Assembly: GCA_016844945.1 (NCBI GenBank)
Contig: JAERTJ010000092.1
Coordinates: 1 to 64,000, forward strand
Reading direction: 5' to 3'
DNA: 64,000 nucleotides
Origin: Fidelibacterota bacterium
GTDB lineage: Bacteria; Fidelibacterota; UBA8477; JABMPR01
The notes beneath the pieces were generated by a model. That model did no database searches, had not been told where the DNA came from, and saw only the letters and a list, made by a program, of their open reading frames with translations. Made by a program: the position numbers and the translations under genes. The number at the start of each line of letters is the position of its first letter. Position 1 is the first letter of the stretch. This document shows, one piece after another, positions 1 through 7,095 of the stretch.

Positions 1-86
1 TTGCGTAACAGATGATCTTCAGGTACAAGCTGATCCAGAGTGACCAACTCTACCTTGTTGTTGAGGAATCTCTTTTCTTTTAGCAT
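1..86 (-). CDS. IS1182-like transposase, N-terminal fragment (cut by window edge)
   Basis: Reading leftward from an ATG at 86, the frame stays open to the window edge and gives 28 residues. They end in the string LVTLDQLVPEDHLLR. The VPEDHLLRKID-type block is a hallmark of the N-terminal domain of IS1182-family (DDE) transposases, so this is most likely the start of an insertion-sequence transposase whose body lies outside the window. There is no convincing ribosome binding site before the ATG. A hairpin at 97-129 lies just upstream. Whether the element is intact cannot be judged from here. Confidence 0.6.
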   Translation of the reverse strand, partial: MLKEKRFLNNKVELVTLDQLVPEDHLLR

Positions 87-96
87 TGGACAAACT

Positions 97-129
97 AAAA
101 AGCTCCCGCTTATTCAGCGAGAGCTTTTT
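97..129. terminator. bidirectional hairpin terminator
   Basis: AAAAAGCTC (97-105) pairs with GAGCTTTTT (121-129), extended by CGCT/AGCG around a 5-nt loop with one mismatch. The stem has A-runs on one side and T-runs on the other, so it reads as an intrinsic terminator in both directions. For the minus strand it would end the ECF sigma operon (genes 2638 to 186) before the transposase start. Confidence 0.6.
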
Positions 130-139
130 CAACAGCCTG

Positions 140-170
140 AGACCGGGTGAATAACCCGGTCTTTTTTTTT
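140..170 (+). terminator. intrinsic terminator, plus direction
   Basis: AGACCGGGT (140-148) and ACCCGGTCT (154-162) form a perfect GC-rich stem with a 5-nt loop, followed by a long T-run to 170. This is a textbook rho-independent terminator for rightward transcription. No rightward gene is visible upstream of it in the window, so it probably shields the sigma operon from read-through out of the insertion sequence or beyond. Confidence 0.65.
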
Positions 171-185
171 GTCTATAAATTTCCC

Positions 186-1166
186 TTAACGATTAAAATC
201 AGGTACTCGATATGAATAGGTCAGTATAGATGAGGTATAGAATCCATAACTGTGGTCAAATAGTGTACGCTGATCCAAAACTTCCATAAAACCTTTCACA
301 TGTCTCAAAGGTCGATCCACGTGAGGGACTCGACCGAGATATACATTCTCACCGCTGTCCAATGTTTCAGTATATCTAAGGTGAGCTCGTTTACGAATGA
401 CCCGTGCTCTATCCCTTGGAACAAAATCGAATTTCATGTGGACGGATTCTCTTCCGTCAGTAATAGTATTGGAAACAACGACACCTACCCTGCGCGCCCG
501 AAGAATCTTCACCACATGACGACCAAATGCTGGAAAAAAGGTATCCTCATCTAAACTCATACTGAACACTGAATCACCACGCATCCAATTCAAACCCTGG
601 ATACTCATGGATTCATCCGACGCACCTCTAGCCAAAGTGAGTTCAGCAGGAATCCATCGTTCGTTTCCATTGGGTCCAATTCGTTTTCTGAATGCGACAC
701 GCTGGATCAAAACCATATCAATTGGTTTTTGACTAAACTGAACCGAATCACCCCGTCCCCAGGTTGAATCGCTGGTCCAAACTCTCTCAAACTGCCTGAC
801 GTGAAACATACCTGTGATATGATCAGAGATTAGCGCCAGTGCGGAGCTATCATCCTCCTGCTCCACTGAAACTTCCCGTTCCCTGTGCATCTCTCTTCGT
901 CCAAAACGCCAGATATAACTGGAATCTCGCAAGTTTTCTGTTTCCATAGCTGCGTCGGATTGAGCGGGAACCAGTGATTTTGCTAAATCAAACTCAAGTT
1001 CCTCAGCATTCTCAAAACCTTCAAATCCGAAATCACCTCCCTCAGCATCGATAAGCTTCAGAATTGTGTTTTCCACAGTGGCTTGTTCCTCTGTCTCCAT
1101 GACACCACATGACCCTATAAAACCCAGGGTTAATGCCAATAATAGAAGGCTACTTTTGCTCCTCAT
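186..1166 (-). CDS. putative lipoprotein, last gene of the ECF sigma operon
   Basis: A 326-residue protein with a short basic start, a hydrophobic stretch and a lipobox-like IGSC with the cysteine at residue 20, so probably an exported lipoprotein. The rest is charged and rich in beta-type patterns, with no transmembrane segment after the signal. I do not recognise the domain. It starts 3 nt beyond the stop of the Spy-like gene and ends the four-gene operon sigma, anti-sigma candidate, Spy-like protein, lipoprotein. Co-transcription suggests it belongs to the envelope stress or metal response run by the sigma factor; its own role is unknown. Confidence 0.75.
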   Translation of the reverse strand: MRSKSSLLLLALTLGFIGSCGVMETEEQATVENTILKLIDAEGGDFGFEGFENAEELEFDLAKSLVPAQSDAAMETENLRDSSYIWRFGRREMHREREVSVEQEDDSSALALISDHITGMFHVRQFERVWTSDSTWGRGDSVQFSQKPIDMVLIQRVAFRKRIGPNGNERWIPAELTLARGASDESMSIQGLNWMRGDSVFSMSLDEDTFFPAFGRHVVKILRARRVGVVVSNTITDGRESVHMKFDFVPRDRARVIRKRAHLRYTETLDSGENVYLGRVPHVDRPLRHVKGFMEVLDQRTLFDHSYGFYTSSILTYSYRVPDFNR

Positions 1167-1169
1167 ACC

Positions 1170-1670
1170 TTACTCCTTTTTATCTTTCTGACGCTGATCA
1201 CGACGCTTTTTACTCATTTCCTTACGCTCATTCTTCATGTAGTTCCTCAACTCACTGCGAAAACGAGTTTCAAACCCCAGATACAGAAGTTGTTGCTCCG
1301 GTGAAAGGTGATCTGGAAGCGACTTGAGAAAATCGTGCTTTATTTTGTGAATCTCATCTTGTTTCGCAGAATATTTCTTGACGAATTTGTTCACATCCTT
1401 CTGAGAAACCTTTCCTGATTCCAGGAGGAGAGCACTCTCTTTGCTGATCTGAATTTGTTCCTTGTGGATCTGTTTCAGTTCTCGTTCATGAATCTGAACC
1501 AAAGGTAAAAACGTAGAGACCTGCTCCTCCGTCAGCTCCAAAACTTCTGTGAGCTTCCAGACACGAATCGCGTCCATGTTTTTACGATTGATCCCATCCC
1601 TTTGTGGGGGTCCTTGTGCTGGAGCTGACCCCAGAACGAGTATAAGTAGAACGAGTAATTTAGTGCGCAT
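1170..1670 (-). CDS. Spy/CpxP-like periplasmic protein (putative envelope or metal sensor)
   Basis: 166 residues with a cleavable signal peptide (about residues 1-19, ending SAPAQG) and an otherwise all-helical, highly charged body. Two LTxxQ-like turns (LTEEQ near 46-50, LSPEQQ near 122-127) recall the LTxxQ motifs of the Spy/CpxP/ZraP/CnrX fold. Histidines at 61, 69, 108, 112 and 121 fall on predicted helices with spacings that could bind a metal, as in CnrX or ZraP. It lies 1 nt after the small membrane protein and two genes after the ECF sigma factor, the gene logic of CnrYXH-type sensors. The family call rests on fold-level motifs only; ligand and partner are inferred. Confidence 0.6.
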   Translation of the reverse strand: MRTKLLVLLILVLGSAPAQGPPQRDGINRKNMDAIRVWKLTEVLELTEEQVSTFLPLVQIHERELKQIHKEQIQISKESALLLESGKVSQKDVNKFVKKYSAKQDEIHKIKHDFLKSLPDHLSPEQQLLYLGFETRFRSELRNYMKNERKEMSKKRRDQRQKDKKE

Positions 1671-1671
1671 A

Positions 1672-2091
1672 TCACACCTCCTTTAAATAACCTAGAAATG
1701 CTTCATAATCAATTTCATCAAGCACTTCTTCAGCATCATCAATATATGAGTAGCTGTGTTCGTCTATCAAATATTCAATGGATTGATCATAGAAGTCATC
1801 GTATTCATCCTGATCAAAATTAAGGTCCTGAGTCTCAGTCCAAGAGAACTCCCAACCCGCCATGAACAATTCACCCTCAGGCAGCATAGATTCAGTTCCA
1901 CGCTCTGGGAATAGTGTGATTACCATCATCAGCAGCAAAGCAACAACAGGACTTGAATACACTACTTTCCGCCGGGTTGCTCTCTTTCTAATCGTAGCGT
2001 GGGTACCGGCAATGACTGCATCGATATCAATTGAAGAATTCGCTCTTGAATTCAGAACATCCTCTTTTATAAATTTTTCAATTTCATCCAT
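1672..2091 (-). CDS. putative anti-sigma factor, small single-pass membrane protein
   Basis: 139 residues: a charged N-terminal cytoplasmic part of about 42 residues containing basic RKRATRRK, one transmembrane segment (about 44-61), and a very acidic periplasmic tail rich in D, E and Y. It starts 1 nt after the ECF sigma gene. A short membrane protein directly behind an ECF sigma factor is usually its anti-sigma factor. No zinc-binding HxxxCxxC motif of the ZAS class is visible, so it would be a minimal CnrY-like type. The function is inferred from position and topology, not from sequence similarity. Confidence 0.55.
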   Translation of the reverse strand: MDEIEKFIKEDVLNSRANSSIDIDAVIAGTHATIRKRATRRKVVYSSPVVALLLMMVITLFPERGTESMLPEGELFMAGWEFSWTETQDLNFDQDEYDDFYDQSIEYLIDEHSYSYIDDAEEVLDEIDYEAFLGYLKEV

Positions 2092-2092
2092 C

Positions 2093-2638
2093 TTAGCCTA
2101 CCTGTTTTTTAATATATGTTTCTATTCTTTTTTTTCCTTCATGAAAATGAACTTTAGCAGCATTCTCGGAACATCCCAGGGCTTCTGATATTTGAGCGAA
2201 GGGTAAATCTTTATAGATTCGAGCCACCACAACCGAATGTTGCCGGGGTGTTAAAAACACGAGACTTTTTTCCAGTAAAGTCGCATCAAATTCTTTCTCC
2301 GTCGCTTTGACAGGATCAGATCCAGACACCAGGGCTTTGAAATCTTCAATCACTGAAAAACTCCAGCGTTTGCGACGTTTTAAGTGGGTATATGCCAGGT
2401 TGATGGCAATTCTGAATATCCAGGTCTTGACACTTGATTTGCCTTTGAATTGGTGGCTTTTTTCCCAAACCCTGACGAAGGTATCCTGTAGGATATCCTG
2501 AGCATCTTCAGTATTTGAAACAATGCGTAGAATAAAATTGTTTAACTCTGGGGAGTATTCACGCATGAGCTGGTCAAAAGCCCGGGAATCCCTGGCTTGA
2601 ACCTTTTTGAACAACTCGATATCTGAATGTTTTTCCAT
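2093..2638 (-). CDS. RNA polymerase sigma factor, ECF subfamily
   Basis: 181 residues with the two ECF domains. Region 2 (about 24-95) includes DAQDILQDTFVRVW and the -10-recognition helix with KTWIFRIAINLAYTHLKRR. Region 4 (about 128-175) includes LTPRQHSVVVARIYKDLPF and an HTH with SENAAKVHFHEGKKRI. It directs core RNA polymerase to a small regulon, normally including its own operon. Three envelope genes follow with 1-3 nt gaps, so the output probably concerns the cell envelope. No clear Shine-Dalgarno sequence precedes the ATG. A weak hairpin between it and the upstream barrel gene suggests it has its own promoter. Confidence 0.92.
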   Translation of the reverse strand: MEKHSDIELFKKVQARDSRAFDQLMREYSPELNNFILRIVSNTEDAQDILQDTFVRVWEKSHQFKGKSSVKTWIFRIAINLAYTHLKRRKRWSFSVIEDFKALVSGSDPVKATEKEFDATLLEKSLVFLTPRQHSVVVARIYKDLPFAQISEALGCSENAAKVHFHEGKKRIETYIKKQVG

Positions 2639-2705
2639 AGATGCGGTTTTAGATGGTCAATGGTAGAAAAAGGTTAAGAAAGACTCTTCCCCCGTTAAGA
2701 GCTAT

Positions 2706-4310
2706 CTAGTTATCAAATACCCAGATGATGGTGAGGTATCTAAATCTGGATTCAGAGATTTGGTTTTCCATGAGTGTGTATTGCTCATCCCAGGTCACCT
2801 GCTTGTATTGGGTCCAGGTCTGATCTTGAAGGATATTCTGATCCGTAAAACTGATGATCACTGAGCTCACCTGACCTGAAATCGTATAGTTCAGCAGATT
2901 CAGCACCTTAACCCCGCTTTGGTACAGACTTTCGCTCACATCAAGGGTTTCACTATCCAATCTTCCAGGATGAGTTTCGAACAGGTGTTTGCCCCAAATT
3001 TTTAGCTGGCCATGCAATGCATTTTTAAACAAAGTTAGCTCCTGATCCAGTTCCCAGCTAACATATCTTTCTGAAAAAACCCAGTCCAGGGGTTGACTCA
3101 GTGCAGCGGCACTTATCCTTGCTTGCATGCTCCAGGGAAGATTTAAATAGCCATGTATACCAAAACCTGAAATGGCTGAATCTCTCCTTGTCCCCTGCCA
3201 TCCTTCTACGGAGAAACCCATATGCTCATACGCAAGACCAGTGGAAAGGTGATTTAGAGTTGTTTCCTCCTGACGTGATTGCCAGGTCCTGTCCTCAATC
3301 AGATCAAGCGTTTCATATTTGAGAGTGACGGGTCCACCACGGTAGCTCAGATCAATGAGAGGTAGTATTGGTGATTTCCCCAGACTCTTAATGCCCAATC
3401 GTAGCTCGAATTGATTCCAGGATAATTTTGGGAGGTCAAATTCAAAAAGCTGACGATGCAGAGCAATTCCTCCAAACCGCTTTGAGACAACCCCTAGCTT
3501 GATCTTAAAGGATTCCATCTGACCCACTTTGAAATGATGTCCTACATATGCCAGTGCATTGAGGGACTGCCTCTCACCTACTGGCCATTTCCATAGCCCA
3601 CTTTGTACCCAGGCAAAAAGCTCCTGGCCTACCTGATTTGAATCCAGGTTATTCCATTCCACATTTCCATCCCAGCGATCAGATCTGAACTGGGGCGTAT
3701 TGTCATAGCTCCAGAAAAAAGTAGTGGTATCCAGTTCAATGGTATACAATGGATTTAATTGGTTGGTATAGCCTACTTCAGCCTTGAAAGTATAGTTTTC
3801 AGGTTCTGTCAGAATTTGGAACCTGTGGCGCTGCTCATCATAGACTGTAGCTCCAAGAATGCGGGGGTGAGATCTTAATTTTGAAAACCATCCATATCGT
3901 GTGACTTCACCCATACTATTATGATACCACAGGTTGAAGTCCTTTAGCTCCCCATCACCTTGTTTGTAATTTACCAGGAGGGAAGCTGCTGTAGTGTCCG
4001 CAGGTGAGGTTAAACTAGGATGCATCTGCTGCCACAATGTGGCATGAGCCTCTATTGGAATCCACCCTTGCCGATCAGTATTGAGGGGCTCACCACTAAT
4101 AGGTGCAATGGTTGTCAGATCACGCCAGTCACGCATGACGATAGCTTTTATTCCATAGGGTCGGTGATACTGCAAGTGTCCCCAACCACCAGCCAAACCA
4201 CCAAAATCTGGACCTGATGCAGTAACCAGTGCTGTTCTATCTAGCTGGGCAAAAAGCAAGGATTGCATGAGCAAAAGGGCTAAAATCACACCTGACCCGC
4301 GTCCCCCCAT
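2706..4310 (-). CDS. putative outer-membrane beta-barrel protein
   Basis: 534 residues with a signal peptide (hydrophobic VILALLLMQSLLFA, cleavage near residue 21). The body alternates polar and aromatic-hydrophobic residues with many Tyr/Trp-flanked strands. It ends in a strand-like YLTIIWVFDN, close to the aromatic C-terminal strand of barrels. No TonB-plug motif is seen and I do not recognise a family. The ATG lies 1 nt after the stop of the S-component gene with a usable AAGGG ribosome site, so the two are translationally linked. A role in moving the same small molecule across the outer membrane is inference. Confidence 0.6.
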   Translation of the reverse strand: MGGRGSGVILALLLMQSLLFAQLDRTALVTASGPDFGGLAGGWGHLQYHRPYGIKAIVMRDWRDLTTIAPISGEPLNTDRQGWIPIEAHATLWQQMHPSLTSPADTTAASLLVNYKQGDGELKDFNLWYHNSMGEVTRYGWFSKLRSHPRILGATVYDEQRHRFQILTEPENYTFKAEVGYTNQLNPLYTIELDTTTFFWSYDNTPQFRSDRWDGNVEWNNLDSNQVGQELFAWVQSGLWKWPVGERQSLNALAYVGHHFKVGQMESFKIKLGVVSKRFGGIALHRQLFEFDLPKLSWNQFELRLGIKSLGKSPILPLIDLSYRGGPVTLKYETLDLIEDRTWQSRQEETTLNHLSTGLAYEHMGFSVEGWQGTRRDSAISGFGIHGYLNLPWSMQARISAAALSQPLDWVFSERYVSWELDQELTLFKNALHGQLKIWGKHLFETHPGRLDSETLDVSESLYQSGVKVLNLLNYTISGQVSSVIISFTDQNILQDQTWTQYKQVTWDEQYTLMENQISESRFRYLTIIWVFDN

Positions 4311-4311
4311 T

Positions 4312-4917
4312 CTAAACCCTTACCAGGTTATGCATTTGAATCTGACGTTGGACCAATCGAAATAGACCAGTCCCGAAGAGGGCAAACAAAATTGTATTAG
4401 AACTCATATGCATGACAAAAAATACTAGACCCGTTGTGAGTGTAGCCCATAGGGTTCCTTCAGTCAACCCGGCACTCAAGGGAAAACTAAGTGCTGTCAA
4501 ACTATCAAACACCAGTGTCAGGACAAAACCGATGACTCCAAATGAAACAGCTAACACCAGATGATTCTTAAGTTTTTGCAATGGATATCTCAACCAGCCG
4601 CCTAGCAGCCCACTGAGACCAACACTCACTATTTGAAACAGATATAGGATTGGAAAACCAAGACCGGATCCCACTGGATTCAGAGCTGAGAATATTGCTT
4701 CCCCCAGCATGGCAACCATCATACCTCGCGATGCACCAAGGGCTACCCCGCCCAAAAATGCAGAAAGGGTCACCAACTCAAGATTGGGAATCAGAGCAAA
4801 AACAAAACCCACGGTGGCTATCAGACCTGTCCATAATGACATAAGTGCAAATCTACGATAGTCCTGAAGTGAGAGTTCCATGCCTGGTTTAGACGTCTTC
4901 ATCACCCTCAAGTTCAC
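4312..4917 (-). CDS. ECF-transporter S component (substrate-binding membrane subunit)
   Basis: 201 residues with about six transmembrane segments and the pattern LSAFLGGVALGASRGMMVAMLGE followed by SGLGFPILYLFQ, typical of S components of energy-coupling-factor vitamin/metal transporters. These bind a substrate and dock on a shared EcfT/EcfA module, which is not in this window. The start is uncertain: GTG at 4917 overlaps the upstream exoribonuclease by 29 nt, ATG at 4902 follows GAGGG too closely, and ATG at 4881 is also possible. The substrate cannot be read from the sequence. The next gene, 1 nt away, is an outer-membrane barrel, hinting at a paired two-membrane uptake route. Confidence 0.7.
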   Translation of the reverse strand: MNLRVMKTSKPGMELSLQDYRRFALMSLWTGLIATVGFVFALIPNLELVTLSAFLGGVALGASRGMMVAMLGEAIFSALNPVGSGLGFPILYLFQIVSVGLSGLLGGWLRYPLQKLKNHLVLAVSFGVIGFVLTLVFDSLTALSFPLSAGLTEGTLWATLTTGLVFFVMHMSSNTILFALFGTGLFRLVQRQIQMHNLVRV

Positions 4918-5866
4918 CCTTTAGTAGCGGTATGCGAAAATAGTTATAGCGGTTGGTCCAGGCGCCAGATTCACCATCTTTACTCATGGCTTCATCCATC
5001 ATATTCAATCTTGCATCCAATTCATCAATGTGATGGAGCAGCAGGGCTTCCTTAAACTTGGGTTGTTTGGGTGACTGCCATTCATATTTCCCCTGATGAG
5101 CTAAAATCATATGTTCAACTTTTAGCTGAAGATCAGCAGGAAAATTATCTATCCCAGCTATGGCATCCCGTGCAATATCACGACCCAATACAATATGTCC
5201 TAAAAGCTGACCTTCATCTGTATAACCCGGTTGTTGCGCTGGTTTCAGTTCAATAATTTTCCCGATATCATGGAGCATAATACCTGTGAGGAGCAGGTCT
5301 CCATCCACCGCATAATGTTTCCCCAGAGGAACAGCAATTTTTGCCATGGAGAGGACATGTTCCAGAAATCCGCCCAGCCAGGCATGATGCAATTTCATAG
5401 AAGCCGGATGGACTTTTATAACCTCAGCATTTTCCTTATAAATAGTTGAGATGAGGGTCTTTAGAAAGGGGTTCTTCATCCCCTTGATAATTTTCGCAAG
5501 CTCCCTCCACATCTGATTGACGTTTTGCTTACTGCTGGGTATCAGTTTCGAGAGATCAAAACCATACTCCCCATGTTTCTCAGGTGAGGCTTTTCCAATA
5601 TCCTCAACCTCCAGCTGTAGTTGTTCACGATACTGACTGATTCGCCCCTTGACCACCACTGCATCACCTTCATCAAAAGACTTTTCAAATGCAGGGACAT
5701 TCTCCCAGACCTTCGCCTCGATGGAACCAGTATTATCCTGAAGGTACAGCTGCAAATAAGGGTGGTTGGTTCGCGTGCTGCGCAGGTGTTTTTCACGTAC
5801 TAGAAAAAAGCCCTGAATCAGAGTATTCTTACGAAAGTTTTTAATGCGTGTTATTTTCGCCTTCAT
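4889..5866 (-). CDS. yhaM: 3'-5' exoribonuclease, YhaM/CBF1-like (OB fold plus HD domain)
   Basis: 325 residues in two parts. An N-terminal OB-fold nucleic-acid-binding domain (about 15-92) includes LQDNTGSIEAKVW and GRISQYREQLQLEV. An HD phosphohydrolase domain (about 155-290) carries HH at 160-161, His170 and the diagnostic HD pair at 199-200 in MLHDIGK. This architecture is that of YhaM-family Mn-dependent 3'-5' exoribonucleases acting in RNA (and single-stranded DNA) turnover in the cytoplasm. It is transcribed away from the gene at 6045 across a shared promoter region. The end overlaps the possible start of the S-component gene. Confidence 0.85.
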   Translation of the reverse strand: MKAKITRIKNFRKNTLIQGFFLVREKHLRSTRTNHPYLQLYLQDNTGSIEAKVWENVPAFEKSFDEGDAVVVKGRISQYREQLQLEVEDIGKASPEKHGEYGFDLSKLIPSSKQNVNQMWRELAKIIKGMKNPFLKTLISTIYKENAEVIKVHPASMKLHHAWLGGFLEHVLSMAKIAVPLGKHYAVDGDLLLTGIMLHDIGKIIELKPAQQPGYTDEGQLLGHIVLGRDIARDAIAGIDNFPADLQLKVEHMILAHQGKYEWQSPKQPKFKEALLLHHIDELDARLNMMDEAMSKDGESGAWTNRYNYFRIPLLKGELEGDEDV

Positions 5867-5920
5867 GGGAGAAACTACCTTCCTGCTCTCACTGTGGGAA
5901 CAGTTTAATATTTTTTATTG

Positions 5921-6008
5921 TGTAGACAAATTCATTGAGCGAAATGTTCTCGCTACATGGGCAAATTTGTTAAAGTTGCAGGTGCCTACTGTTTATTGTT
6001 TGTCTACA
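5921..6008. promoter_or_regulatory. 10-bp perfect inverted repeat in a divergent promoter region
   Basis: TGTAGACAAA at 5921-5930 recurs as its exact reverse complement TTTGTCTACA at 5999-6008. The two arms are 68 bp apart inside the 178-bp gap between the divergent genes at 5866 and 6045. The spacing is too long for a simple hairpin and suits two operator half-sites for a regulator bound cooperatively or by looping. No regulator can be named. Confidence 0.3.
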
Positions 6009-6044
6009 TTGTAACCAGAATTTCAAACCCAATCAAGGTGAAAA

Positions 6045-6524
6045 ATGACAACCATTCGAGAAGATTATATCATGCGCATGATCCAGATGATGGGGGAAGT
6101 CATTCTTGCCTCTTTCAAGCTCAGGAAAGCCGGCAATATCACTGAGGCAGATCAGACCCTGAGTGATGCATTGCTGACCATCATGCCCGATCATGCTGAC
6201 CTGGTAGAAATTGTAGATGAGAAAACCGCCATCACCCTTCTGGGAAATTCTCAGCTCATTGAAGCGTATATAGAATTACTACTGGAACGCGCTGAACTAA
6301 AAATTGCCCTGAATAAAATGAGCAGTGCAGAAGCACTTCAGGCCAGAGCAGTTCGCATTTTCCTCAGAAACCTTCAACGCGAAACCCGCGTCAGTCCAAA
6401 GGGTTTTCTAATATTCGGAAGACTCTCGGGTTTGGAATTACAATTACTTCTGGATGTTGATGAATTTGAATTGTGGCTTGAAACTGAAAAGAACCTTGAG
6501 TCTGGGCTTATAGGTTCCCTTTGA
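6045..6524 (+). CDS. small helical protein of unknown function (DUF6483-like)
   Basis: 159 residues with no signal peptide or membrane segment, almost entirely helical and acidic. It starts TIREDYIMRMIQMMGEVILAS, resembling the beginning of the DUF6483 group (short cytoplasmic helical proteins with an EDYxxRxI start). That link is from memory and weak. A ribosome site AAGGTG lies 5 nt before the ATG. Its last 17 nt overlap the convergent mobA gene. Function unknown. Confidence 0.65.
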   Translation: MTTIREDYIMRMIQMMGEVILASFKLRKAGNITEADQTLSDALLTIMPDHADLVEIVDEKTAITLLGNSQLIEAYIELLLERAELKIALNKMSSAEALQARAVRIFLRNLQRETRVSPKGFLIFGRLSGLELQLLLDVDEFELWLETEKNLESGLIGSL

Positions 6525-7092
6525 CAAAAGCCGTATAATCTTCCTGACGATTTAAATTCTTCAAGGGTGTCTCATCTTTCATAGGAAAGTGATAAATGGG
6601 ACATCGCTTCAGTGCGCGATGTATAGCCAGCTCCCCTTCTTCCATAGCGGAACGAAAAATGGGTATGCAATTCTTACTATAAAATGCGAATAAAGGTTCT
6701 TCCCTCCCATCTACACAAGTCGGGATGACTGCTGAGACGTGATCAAGATGTGAGCGCATTTTTTCCACCAATTTCATATCGATGGTAGGAATATCCACTG
6801 CCACAACAAAATTAAACTCTGTCCGAGATTTTTTGAGCGCTGAGGTGATTCCTTCCAGTGGACCGCGCCCGGACTGTTCATCCTTGATCACTGGGAGACC
6901 CAGGTAGGCCAATTTGTCTGGATCATTAGCCGATATAATGACATCATGGAAGTGTTTTTTTAGTATTTTCACCTGTCGCTCAATCAGGTTTTCAGTCCCT
7001 ATTTTCAGGAACCGTTTATCCTCTCCCATCCTGCGTGCACTCCCACCCGCCAGCAAAATTGCTGTGCATGATTTACACGGTTTAGATGTCAT
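6508..7092 (-). CDS. mobA: molybdenum cofactor guanylyltransferase MobA
   Basis: 194 residues, a nucleotidyltransferase fold. The N-terminal signature AILLAGGSARRMGEDKRFL (about 11-29) contains the GxxxRMGxDK nucleotide-binding loop. RGPLEG and the VAVDIP metal-binding aspartate follow near the middle, and EEPLFAFY matches the later MobA block. The enzyme adds GMP from GTP to molybdopterin-Mo, making the MGD cofactor of DMSO-reductase-family enzymes. No molybdoenzyme or other moa/moe gene is in this window. It lies 3 nt after the DUF255 gene, probably one operon. Confidence 0.85.
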   Translation of the reverse strand: MTSKPCKSCTAILLAGGSARRMGEDKRFLKIGTENLIERQVKILKKHFHDVIISANDPDKLAYLGLPVIKDEQSGRGPLEGITSALKKSRTEFNFVVAVDIPTIDMKLVEKMRSHLDHVSAVIPTCVDGREEPLFAFYSKNCIPIFRSAMEEGELAIHRALKRCPIYHFPMKDETPLKNLNRQEDYTAFVKGNL

Positions 7093-7095
7093 GTA

